Source: Azospirillum endophyticum (GTDB lineage: Bacteria; Pseudomonadota; Alphaproteobacteria; Azospirillales; Azospirillaceae). From it: a stretch of 64,000 nucleotides of DNA. Position numbers and translations under genes: made by a program. Location of the stretch: the NCBI RefSeq assembly GCF_016595245.1, contig NZ_JAENHM010000044.1:248001-312000 (forward strand). Direction: 5' to 3'. This document shows positions 8,381 to 15,446 of this stretch, one piece after another (positions within the stretch are counted from its first letter, which is position 1; every line of letters begins with the position of its first letter). Below the pieces are notes generated by a model. It did no database searches. It saw only the letters and a list, made by a program, of their open reading frames with translations, and was not told where the DNA came from.

Positions 8381-9928
8381 TCACATCCGCCGCGGCTCCG
8401 GGAACTCCAGCGTCGGCATGCCCGGCAAGGCCGCTTGTCCGGGCATCACCACCCCTCCGGCCGTCCCGCCCAGGATGCGGCGGGCCGCCTCGGCGCATTG
8501 GCTGCGCAGCTCCGGCACGGCGGTCATTTCCCAGAAGGGGGCCTTGGCGACCGGGCCGAAGGCCAGCAGGCGCGGGGAGGGGGTGCCGTCGGCGGCGATC
8601 ACCGCACCGCTTTCCGTCACGTCCAGCCCCAGCCGCAATGCGTCCGGCCGGGCGAGCCCGCGGTCCAGCAGCGACCGCACCAGCGGATGACGGATGCGGG
8701 TATAGTCGCAGTTGGTGCCGGTGGCGTTGATCAGCGCGCCCACGCTCAGCAGCCGCTCCGCCGTGCCGCCGCGCTCGGCGATGCGCAGGTCCAGCCCGCC
8801 GGCGTTGAGCGCCGCGTCCTTCAAGCGGCCTTGCAGGATGCTCAACTGGCCTTCGGCACGGGCGGCGGCGATGCGGTCGGCCACCTGCGGCGCCATGCGG
8901 TGACGGTGCACCTCCCAGAAGGGGCGGGCGTGGCGCAGGAAGCGGCGGCGCTCCTCCATCGGCAGATGGGCCCAGATGCGGTGATGGTGCGGTCGCAGCG
9001 CGTCGAAGGCCGACCGCCAGTCGTAGCCGTCCGCGACCGCCCGCCGCGCGTCGGCCTTCAGGGCGATCAGCACGTCCAGCACCGTGCTGGGCAGCACGTC
9101 CGGATGCAGGAAGGAGGTGTAGGGCCGCGTCTCCTCATGGCGCAGCGGCAGCAGGCCGCGGCGCGACACCGCGGTGATCGGCCCGCGATGCCCCTGGTCG
9201 AGCAGCGACAGCACCGTGTCGACCATGGTCAGTCCGGTGCCGAGGATGGCGACGGCGGCGTCCCGGTCGATCCCGCCGATGGCGGCGGCATCCCAGGGGT
9301 CGCCGACGAAGCGGTCGGAGGCGAAAGCCTCGTCGGCGGTCGCGGACCCCAGACAAGGCGGAGAGGGCGGGAAATTGCCGATACAGAGGGCGGCGGCATC
9401 GGCGCTGACCACCCGGCCGTCGCCGAGCCGGACATGAACCGACGGCCGGCCGCCGGCGGGGCTTTCGGTGCGGACGTCCAGCGCTTCGCCGCGGACCAGG
9501 TTCAGCTGTGCATGGGCGGGGGCCTCGGCCTGCGCTTCGGCCAGCACGTCTTGGATATAGGCGCCGTACAGCCCGCGGGAGACGAAGGCGTGGCCGCTGG
9601 GCGGCATCGGCTGGTCCGGCGTCGGTCCCTCGGCCCGGCTCCACAGCCAGCGCAGGAAGTGGCGCGGGTCGTCGGGATAGGCGCTCATGTTATAGGCGCG
9701 GACGTTCAGGACATGCGTGCCGTTGGGGGTGGAATAGGCGACGCCGGTCCCCGGCCGGTGCCCGTATTCGATCAGGTGGACCACCAGCGGCGCCTGGGCG
9801 CCGCGCAGCAGGTGGGCCGCCAGCAGGCTGCCGGTGAAGCCGGCGCCGACGATGGCGATCTGGCCGGGCTGGGTGAAGGCGCTTGGCGGAGTGCCGCCGG
9901 GCGGGTGGAAGTGAGGCGTTGCAGGCAT
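8381..9928 (-). CDS. FAD/NAD(P)-binding protein, YdhS-like (COG4529 type)
   Basis: A 515-residue flavoprotein. The N-terminal dinucleotide fold IAIVGAGFTGSLLAAHLL (about 24-41), followed by YGHRPGTGVAYSTPNGTHVLNVRA, is the signature of the YdhS-like FAD-NAD(P)-binding family. A second nucleotide fold is seen at VAILGTGLTMVDTV. The C-terminal region has the LINATGTNCDY motif. Enzymatic role in this family is poorly defined. It is convergent with the racemase gene (28-base gap) and transcribed away from the sulfonate operon; its 5' side faces a 230-base region without genes. Confidence 0.8.
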   Translation of the reverse strand: MPATPHFHPPGGTPPSAFTQPGQIAIVGAGFTGSLLAAHLLRGAQAPLVVHLIEYGHRPGTGVAYSTPNGTHVLNVRAYNMSAYPDDPRHFLRWLWSRAEGPTPDQPMPPSGHAFVSRGLYGAYIQDVLAEAQAEAPAHAQLNLVRGEALDVRTESPAGGRPSVHVRLGDGRVVSADAAALCIGNFPPSPPCLGSATADEAFASDRFVGDPWDAAAIGGIDRDAAVAILGTGLTMVDTVLSLLDQGHRGPITAVSRRGLLPLRHEETRPYTSFLHPDVLPSTVLDVLIALKADARRAVADGYDWRSAFDALRPHHHRIWAHLPMEERRRFLRHARPFWEVHRHRMAPQVADRIAAARAEGQLSILQGRLKDAALNAGGLDLRIAERGGTAERLLSVGALINATGTNCDYTRIRHPLVRSLLDRGLARPDALRLGLDVTESGAVIAADGTPSPRLLAFGPVAKAPFWEMTAVPELRSQCAEAARRILGGTAGGVVMPGQAALPGMPTLEFPEPRRM

Positions 9929-10164
9929 CGGAGTCCGTCCTTCCGTGAGTCATTCCGGAAAAGGCCGGCCGTTGGCGTCTGTTCCCCTGGGTTCGGCCCG
10001 TCAGGCCCCGATCGGCAAGGGGATTCGCGTCGGCCGTGTGTCTGCTCGGTCCGCTTCGTTCTCCCCTGCATATCACAGGGTCCGGACACGCGCCATCGGC
10101 CGAAGGGCAAATACCCTTACCAAAGTAGGATTCATTTTCTTTTCACACTAGAGAATTTTCTTCA
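9929..10164. other. Gene-free stretch upstream of the YdhS-like gene
   Basis: I find no convincing coding frame here. The left part is GC-rich and must hold the promoter of the minus-strand flavoprotein gene; the right part (about 10105-10164) becomes AT-rich and leads into the promoter of the sulfonate operon. Confidence 0.5.
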
Positions 10165-10192
10165 TTGACTCATAACCCATCAAAAATATAGA
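10165..10192 (+). promoter_or_regulatory. Sigma-70-type promoter of the sulfonate leader
   Basis: TTGACT (10165-10170) and TATAGA (10187-10192) are separated by 16 bases, inside an unusually AT-rich island. The predicted start near 10199 lies only about 20 bases before the riboswitch candidate, exactly where a leader RNA should begin. Confidence 0.65.
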
Positions 10193-10221
10193 GAATAAGG
10201 GCGAGCCCGCTTCTGGAGCCG

Positions 10222-10270
10222 CCGCGGCAATTTGACCAGCAGCTTGCGCCGCGTCACCAAACGCTAAAGC
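10222..10270 (+). ncRNA. SAM-II (SAM-alpha) riboswitch candidate
   Basis: The P1 helix is a perfect six-base pair set, CGCGGC (10223-10228) with GCCGCG (10248-10253). The loop contains AATTTGACC and ends in TTGC directly before the 3' strand. P1 is followed by a T, an A-rich joining segment (CCAAA) and GCTAAAG (10263-10269). The order of P1, AUUU, CC, UUGC, U, AAA and GCUAAA is that of known SAM-II aptamers, which bind S-adenosylmethionine and shut off translation of sulfur genes. UUG:CAA and AGC:GCU can form the pseudoknot; the outermost CC:GG pairing is less clear. This matches my memory of the family; a covariance search was not run. Confidence 0.72.
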
Positions 10271-10271
10271 G

Positions 10272-10289
10272 CCACGATCCCGGTCGTGG
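10272..10289 (+). promoter_or_regulatory. Hairpin between the riboswitch and the leader-peptide ribosome site
   Basis: CCACGA and TCGTGG form a perfect six-pair stem with a TCCCGG loop. It starts two bases after the conserved GCTAAAG and ends eight bases before the AAGGAG ribosome site, so it is placed to couple aptamer folding to access of that site. Confidence 0.5.
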
Positions 10290-10312
10290 ATTCGTCGAAG
10301 GAGTGACCGGAC

Positions 10313-10396
10313 ATGTCCTTGGTCGCATTCCCAGTTTTCCTCCCGTCTCCCCGCGTTCCGACCGCATCGGTGCCCTGTTGTCGCTGCTGCGCGTGA
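10313..10396 (+). CDS. Cysteine-rich leader peptide upstream of the sulfonate operon
   Basis: A 27-codon open frame starts at ATG 10313 with AAGGAG (10298-10303) nine bases upstream. The peptide is hydrophobic and proline-rich and ends in PCCRCCA followed by TGA, with the four cysteine codons TGT TGT, TGC TGC split by one Arg codon just before the stop. This is the shape of an amino-acid attenuation peptide: ribosomes would stall at the cluster when cysteinyl-tRNA is scarce. It lies between the SAM-II candidate and the substrate-binding-protein gene, so the riboswitch probably acts on its translation. Polycysteine leaders controlling sulfur genes are known in mycobacteria; a link in this lineage is my inference. 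Confidence 0.6.
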   Translation: MSLVAFPVFLPSPRVPTASVPCCRCCA

Positions 10397-10398
10397 GG

Positions 10399-10412
10399 CT
10401 TCAGGCCTGAAG
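10399..10412 (+). promoter_or_regulatory. 14-bp palindrome directly after the leader peptide
   Basis: CTTCAGGCCTGAAG is a perfect palindrome starting two bases after the leader-peptide stop codon. It is a candidate element of an attenuator whose folding depends on where the leader ribosome pauses. No run of T follows, so a simple intrinsic terminator is not visible. Downstream, TGCGCCTGACGC (10415-10426) recurs as TGTGCCTGACGC (10471-10482), and GAGGATCG (10437-10444) can pair with CGATCCTC (10497-10504). Confidence 0.45.
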
Positions 10413-10625
10413 TCCTGCGCCTGACGCTTTGTGGCGGAGGATCGCGTCTGAATCCGGGCAACTGAATCCCTGTGCCTGACGCCGGGCGCGCGCCTCCGAT
10501 CCTCTCTATCCGGTCACCCGATGCGCGACCGCCATCCGCGGCCGCGCCATCCCCCGCCATGACGGCGTGCGCGATGCTGCCCGCCGCACCGGGAGACCTG
10601 CACCGATTTCAAAGGTGATCAGCCC

Positions 10626-11717
10626 ATGAAACCATTCGCAAAACGGATCTCCCGCACGGTCATGGCCGCAGCCGCCGTGCTGACGGTCGTCACGGCCGCC
10701 GGAAGCGCCTTCGCCGAACCGGTCACCATCCGCTTCGGCTTCGCCCAGGTCGGGGTGGGCAACCGCCAGTTCGGCAGCGGCAACACCGCGGCACTCCTGC
10801 ATTCCAGGGATATCCTGGCGGAAGAGTTCAGGAACGCCCCCGACGTCACGCTCGACTGGTCCTTCTTCAAGGGCGCCGGCCCCGCGGTGAACGAGGCGAT
10901 CGCCAATGGCCAGCTCGACTTCGCTTTGCAGGGCGACCTGCCGTCGCTGGTCGGCCGTTCCAACGGGCTGAAGACCAGGATCCTGGCGGCCAGCGGCCTG
11001 CGCTCGAACCTCTATCTGGCGGTGGCGCCGAAATCGGGCATCCGGTCGATCGCCGATTTGAAGGGCCGCAAGGTGGCGCAGTTCCGCGGCACCAACCTGC
11101 AACTGGCGACCGACAAGCTGCTGGCCGCCCACGGCCTAACCGAACGCGACATCAAGTTCATCAACATGGACTTCGCCACCGCCACGGCGGCACTCGCCAC
11201 CGGTGACATCGACGCGGCGTTCGGGCAGGCCGATTATCTGGCGCTCGACGCCCAGGGCGTCGCCAAGGTGGTCTACAGCACCCGCGGCGACGATCCGGCC
11301 TTCACCCGCCATTCGCACCTGCTGGTGACAGAGGCGTTCGAACAGGCCCATCCCGACGTCACCTATCGCGTGGTGAAGGCACTGGTGAAGGCCGCGGCCT
11401 GGGCGTCGGACGAGGCCAACCGCGAGGCGGTCTTCGCGGAATGGGCCAAGTCGGGCATCCCGGCCGAAACCTTCCGCGCCGATTTCGACGGGCAGGCGCT
11501 GGGTTACCGCAACAGCCCGCTGATCGACGACTTCCTCATCGCCGCCTACCGCGATCAGGCGGAGCGGGCCAAGGGGTACCGGCTGGTGCGCGGCGACGTG
11601 CGGATCGACGGCTGGTTCGAGCCCGCCTATGTCGACCGCGCCGTCGCCGAACTGGGGCTGGCCGGCACCTGGAAACGCTATGACGCCAAAGGGCATCAGC
11701 AGACGGCGGCGCAGTGA
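10626..11717 (+). CDS. ssuA: Aliphatic sulfonate-type ABC transporter substrate-binding protein
   Basis: A 363-residue periplasmic binding protein. A Sec signal peptide (MKPFAKRISRT, then a hydrophobic Ala/Val run ending in AGSAFA, cut near residue 30) precedes a SsuA/ThiY-like domain: IRFGFAQVG, VTLDWSFFKGAGPAVNEAIANGQLDFALQGDLPSLVGRS in two lobes, and KGRKVAQFRGTNLQLATDKLL. These are the hallmarks of sulfonate, taurine or nitrile binding proteins. It heads an operon with two permeases, an ATPase and an alpha-ketoglutarate-dependent dioxygenase. Its 5' leader carries the SAM-II candidate and the cysteine-rich peptide, which supports a sulfur-source role. Confidence 0.88.
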   Translation: MKPFAKRISRTVMAAAAVLTVVTAAGSAFAEPVTIRFGFAQVGVGNRQFGSGNTAALLHSRDILAEEFRNAPDVTLDWSFFKGAGPAVNEAIANGQLDFALQGDLPSLVGRSNGLKTRILAASGLRSNLYLAVAPKSGIRSIADLKGRKVAQFRGTNLQLATDKLLAAHGLTERDIKFINMDFATATAALATGDIDAAFGQADYLALDAQGVAKVVYSTRGDDPAFTRHSHLLVTEAFEQAHPDVTYRVVKALVKAAAWASDEANREAVFAEWAKSGIPAETFRADFDGQALGYRNSPLIDDFLIAAYRDQAERAKGYRLVRGDVRIDGWFEPAYVDRAVAELGLAGTWKRYDAKGHQQTAAQ

Positions 11718-11745
11718 CACCCCGCCGATCGGAGGAGTTCGCCGC

Positions 11746-12630
11746 ATGACGAACCTCGAACTGAGCCGTGTCGCCCCTGAATCTGCCCTGCACGAATCCG
11801 CTCTGATCGCCGGCAACGGGCGGCTGGATCTGCCGGTGGAGATCGACCCGAAGCCGCTTGGCGCCTTGCTGCGCCCCGCATTGTACGCCCTGGAAGCGCT
11901 TGCCTTCCCGCTGGCCCTGCTCGGGCTGTGGACGCTGTCGTCGCGGCTGGGCTGGCTGCCGGCCCAGATCCTGCCGGCGCCGGACCAAGTGGCCGCCACC
12001 CTGGCCGAGCTCGCCGGCAATGGGGACCTGTGGTTCCACACCAGCATCAGCCTGCTGCGCGTGGTGCAGGGCTTCGCGCTCGGCGGCACCTTGGGCCTTC
12101 TGCTCGGCATCGCCATGGGGCTGTCGCCCCGGGTCCGCCGCAGCGTCGAGCCGCTCTTCACCGCACTGGCCCAGGTGCCGCCGCTCGGCTGGATTCCCGT
12201 GCTGATGCTGCTGGTCGGCATCGACGAGGGGTTGAAGCTGCTGATCATCGCCAAGGCGGCGCTGATCCCGGTGGCGCTGAACACCCACAAGGGCATCCGC
12301 AACGTTCCCGACAGTCTGCGCGAGGTCGGGGCAGTCCTGGCCTTCGACCGCTGGGCGACGTTGACGCGGATCGTCCTGCCGGCGGCGGTACCGTCGATCT
12401 TCACCGGCGTGCGCTACGGCCTGACCAGCGCCTGGCTGGCGTTGGTGGCGGTGGAGCTGCTCGCCTCGTCGGAGGGGCTGGGATACCTGATGGTGTGGGG
12501 CCGCCAGCTGTTCCAGCTGGACATGGTGATCGCCGCCATGCTGGTGGTCGGGCTGGTCGGCTTCGCGCTGGACTGGACGCTCTCGCGGGTGGAACGCCGC
12601 CTGCAACGATGGGAGCTGGCCGGATCATGA
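11746..12630 (+). CDS. ssuC: Sulfonate-type ABC transporter permease 1
   Basis: A 294-residue membrane permease of the SsuC/TauC class, with helices from about residue 45 onward and the cytoplasmic EAA-type loop around SLREVGAVLAFDRWATLTRIVLPAAVPSIF. ATG 11746 follows a perfect GGAGGAG, nine bases upstream. A hydrophilic N-terminal extension of about 40 residues is longer than in typical SsuC. It overlaps the second permease by four bases (ATGA), so the two are co-translated and probably form a heterodimer, unlike the single homodimeric SsuC of Escherichia coli. Confidence 0.88.
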   Translation: MTNLELSRVAPESALHESALIAGNGRLDLPVEIDPKPLGALLRPALYALEALAFPLALLGLWTLSSRLGWLPAQILPAPDQVAATLAELAGNGDLWFHTSISLLRVVQGFALGGTLGLLLGIAMGLSPRVRRSVEPLFTALAQVPPLGWIPVLMLLVGIDEGLKLLIIAKAALIPVALNTHKGIRNVPDSLREVGAVLAFDRWATLTRIVLPAAVPSIFTGVRYGLTSAWLALVAVELLASSEGLGYLMVWGRQLFQLDMVIAAMLVVGLVGFALDWTLSRVERRLQRWELAGS

Positions 12631-13418
12631 GCACGCCCGACCTCGCCATCGCTCCGTCCTCCCGCCGCCTCCCGGCCCACCTCAACGGTCTGGTCCCGGT
12701 GCTGGTCCTGCTAGCGGGGTGGGAGATCGCCAGCCGCAGCGGCCTCGTCGACCCGAAGCTTCTCCCCTCCCTGCTGGCCGTCGCCGGGCGTGCCGGGCGT
12801 GAGCTGGTCGAGGGACGGCTCGCGGTCGACGTCGCGGCCAGCCTCGCCCGCGACATCGCCGGCTTCGCCATCGGCAGCCTTGCCGGGATCGTCGCCGGAC
12901 TGGCGCTCGGCCTGTCGCGGCCGGCCGACCGGCTGATCGGCCCCAGCTTCAACGCCGTCAAGCAGATCGCGATCTTCGCCTGGATCCCGCTGATCTCGGT
13001 GTGGTTCGGGGTGGGGGAGGCGGCAAAGGTCGCCTTCATCGCGCTCGCCGCCTTCACGCCCGTCGCCGTCAACACATGGGAGGGCGCCCGCGCCGCACCG
13101 CCCAAGCTGATGGAGGTGGCCCGGGTGCTGGAGTTCGGCCGCTGGCGCAGCCTGCGGCTGGTGATCCTGCCGGCGGCGCTGCCCGCCATCTTCGCCGGGC
13201 TGCATCTGGGGCTGATCAACGCCTGGCTCGCCACGGTGGGGGCCGAATACTTCATGACCGTCGGCCCCGGCATCGGCGGGCTGATGACCGAGGGGCGCGA
13301 GCATTTCCACATGGACCTCGTCCTGCTCGGCGTCCTGCTGCTGGGGCTGATCGGCCTCGCCCTCAACACCCTCGCCACCCGGCTGGAGGCCCGTGCCCTG
13401 CGCTGGCGCCACCGCTGA
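12627..13418 (+). CDS. Sulfonate-type ABC transporter permease 2
   Basis: A 263-residue SsuC/TauC-like permease with about six hydrophobic helices and the loop PKLMEVARVLEFGRWRSLRLVILPAALPAIF. It starts inside the stop of the previous permease (ATGA at 12627-12630). It ends 35 bases before the ATPase gene. Two different permeases in one operon suggests a channel built from two subunits or duplication within the operon. Confidence 0.88.
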   Translation: MSTPDLAIAPSSRRLPAHLNGLVPVLVLLAGWEIASRSGLVDPKLLPSLLAVAGRAGRELVEGRLAVDVAASLARDIAGFAIGSLAGIVAGLALGLSRPADRLIGPSFNAVKQIAIFAWIPLISVWFGVGEAAKVAFIALAAFTPVAVNTWEGARAAPPKLMEVARVLEFGRWRSLRLVILPAALPAIFAGLHLGLINAWLATVGAEYFMTVGPGIGGLMTEGREHFHMDLVLLGVLLLGLIGLALNTLATRLEARALRWRHR

Positions 13419-13453
13419 GTTGGAAAGCTGAGCTTGAAAGGAGCGTTTCCATC

Positions 13454-14296
13454 ATGGCCGACATCATCCATCACGCCGCGGCGCGCGGAGCGCTGGAGAT
13501 CCGCGGGCTGACCAAGCGCTACCGCGTGTCGGGCACCCCCTTCACCGCCCTGCAGGACATCGGCCTGTCGGTGGCGCCGGGCGAGTTCGTCTCCATCGTC
13601 GGCGCGTCCGGCTGCGGCAAGTCGACCCTGCTGCGGCTGATCGTCGGGCTGGAACGCCAGTTCGACGGCGAGATCCTGCTGGACGGCCGCCCGGTCGCTC
13701 GTCCCGGCCTGGACCGCGCCATCGTCTTCCAGGAGCACCGCCTGTTCCCCTGGCTGACGGCGGAAGAGAATGTGGCGCTCGGCCTGCTGAAATCAGCCCA
13801 CCCCACGGCGGACAAGCGCAGGCTGGTGCGGGAGCATCTGGAGCTGGTCGGGCTGGGCGCCTTCGCCAAGGCCTATCCGTCGCAGCTGTCCGGCGGCATG
13901 TCGCAGCGGGTCGCCATCGCCCGCGCCCTGGTCGCCCGTCCGCGGATCCTGCTGCTGGACGAACCCTTCGGCGCGCTGGACGCCCTGACCCGCAGCCATC
14001 TGCAGGCTGAGCTTCTGCGCATCGTCCGGGCCGAAGGCATCACCGCCATCCTCGTCACCCACGACGTCGAGGAGGCGCTGTATCTGGGCGACCGCGTGGT
14101 GGTGATGCACCCGCGCCCCGGCCGGATCGCCAGCGTCATCCCCGCCGGCCGCCTGCCCCTGACGGAAGACGGTGGCCCTCCCGGCCCGGGCCTCGGGCAT
14201 GACCGTGCCGACCCCGCCTTCGTCCGCCTGCGCGAAGCCGTGCTGGCCGAACTCGGCGCCGGCCATGCCCCGCCGCCCGTCCGGCACGCCGCCTGA
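13454..14296 (+). CDS. ssuB: Sulfonate-type ABC transporter ATP-binding protein
   Basis: A 280-residue ATPase. Walker A GASGCGKST lies at about 52-60, the signature LSGGMSQRVAIARAL near 145-159 and Walker B LLLDEPFGALD near 167-177; VTHDVEEALYLGDRVVVM gives the switch histidine and D-loop region. The GGMSQR signature is typical of the nitrate/taurine/sulfonate ATPase group. AAGGAG (13438-13443) precedes ATG 13454 by ten bases. The C-terminus extends in a Pro/Gly-rich tail. It powers the two upstream permeases and is followed 61 bases later by the dioxygenase gene. Confidence 0.9.
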   Translation: MADIIHHAAARGALEIRGLTKRYRVSGTPFTALQDIGLSVAPGEFVSIVGASGCGKSTLLRLIVGLERQFDGEILLDGRPVARPGLDRAIVFQEHRLFPWLTAEENVALGLLKSAHPTADKRRLVREHLELVGLGAFAKAYPSQLSGGMSQRVAIARALVARPRILLLDEPFGALDALTRSHLQAELLRIVRAEGITAILVTHDVEEALYLGDRVVVMHPRPGRIASVIPAGRLPLTEDGGPPGPGLGHDRADPAFVRLREAVLAELGAGHAPPPVRHAA

Positions 14297-14357
14297 CCCC
14301 CGCCGGCTCCCATTTCCCCGTCCCAATCCCACACCCGACGATAAGGACCTTCCCAAC

Positions 14358-15299
14358 ATGACGACCCTGACCGCCGATATCGATGCCCGTTCCGATTCCA
14401 CTCTGGCCGGCTTCGGCCTCGACATCCGCCCGATCGGCGGACGCATCGGGGCGGAGGTGCAAGGCTTCCGCCTGTCGGGCGACCTGCAGCCCGCCACCAT
14501 CCGCGCCATCCGGCAGGCACTGACCGCACACAAGGTCCTGTTCTTCCGCGGCCAGACCCATCTCGACGAGGCGGAACAGGAGGCCTTCGGCCGGCTGTTC
14601 GGCGATCTGGTCTCCCACCCGACGGTGCCGTCGCTGGCGGGAACGGAGCATGTGCTGGACGTCGACGGCAGCCGCGGCGAGCGTGCCAGCTCCTGGCATG
14701 CCGACGTCACCTTCCTGCCGGATTACCCGTCGATCTCGATCCTGCGCAGCGTCGTGGCGCCCGAGCGCGGCGGCGACACCTTGTGGGCCGACAACGTGTC
14801 CGCCTACGACGAGTTGCCGGAGCCGCTGCGCGAACTGGCGGAGAAGCTGTGGGTGGTGCATTCCAACGTCTACGACTATGTCGGCGACCGTCAGAACCGG
14901 TCGGAACAGGCGCTGCACCGCTACCAGACCGTCTTCACCTCCACCCGCTACGAGACGGAGCATCCGCTGGTCCATGTCCATGCCGAAAGCGGGGTGAAGG
15001 CGCTGATCCTCGGCCATTTCAGCCAGAAGATCGTCGGGCTGACCAGCACCGACTCCCGCCTGCTGCTCGACCTGTTCCAGAGCCATGCCACCCGCCCGGA
15101 GAATGTCGTGCGCTGGCGCTGGAGCCCGGGCGACGTGGCGATCTGGGACAACCGCACCACCCAGCACCGCGCCGTCGACGATTACGGCGACCAGCCCCGC
15201 GTCGTCCGCCGGGTGACCGTCGCCGGCGCGGCGCCGGTGGCGGTCGACGGGCGCCGCAGTTTCTCCCGCTCGGTCGTCCGCGCCAGCGCCGCGGCCTGA
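14358..15299 (+). CDS. TauD/TfdA-type alpha-ketoglutarate-dependent dioxygenase (alkylsulfatase AtsK-like)
   Basis: A 313-residue Fe(II) and 2-oxoglutarate-dependent oxygenase. The iron-binding HxD is in SSWHADVTF (His114, Asp116), the distal His is in TQHRAVDDYG (about 270), and the 2-oxoglutarate-binding Arg follows in RVVRRVTV. Compared with TauD, the segments FRGQTHLDEAEQEAFGRLFGDL and PERGGDTLWADNVSAYDELP look closer to AtsK, which oxidatively splits alkyl sulfate esters to aldehyde plus sulfate. Placed right after a sulfonate-type importer, it would release sulfur from the imported compound in the cytoplasm. A GC-rich hairpin follows and probably ends the operon. Substrate (sulfonate or sulfate ester) is not decided. 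Confidence 0.85.
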   Translation: MTTLTADIDARSDSTLAGFGLDIRPIGGRIGAEVQGFRLSGDLQPATIRAIRQALTAHKVLFFRGQTHLDEAEQEAFGRLFGDLVSHPTVPSLAGTEHVLDVDGSRGERASSWHADVTFLPDYPSISILRSVVAPERGGDTLWADNVSAYDELPEPLRELAEKLWVVHSNVYDYVGDRQNRSEQALHRYQTVFTSTRYETEHPLVHVHAESGVKALILGHFSQKIVGLTSTDSRLLLDLFQSHATRPENVVRWRWSPGDVAIWDNRTTQHRAVDDYGDQPRVVRRVTVAGAAPVAVDGRRSFSRSVVRASAAA

Positions 15300-15308
15300 C
15301 GCCGCCCA

Positions 15309-15343
15309 GGGGGACGGGGCGGAGTTCACCCGCCCCGCCCCCT
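15309..15343 (+). terminator. GC-rich hairpin after the sulfonate operon
   Basis: GGGGGACGGGGCGG pairs with the CCGCCCCGCCCCC segment of the right arm with one mismatch and a short loop. Only two T follow, so termination may be partial or the element may only protect the mRNA 3' end. Confidence 0.5.
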
Positions 15344-15446
15344 TGGACCGCATCATCACGGTCGCCAATCCGGCGCCGATGTGGCACATGCGATGGGGCG
15401 TTTCCGCCGATGCGCGCCTCGTCCCATGACCCGTCAGGAGCCTGCC

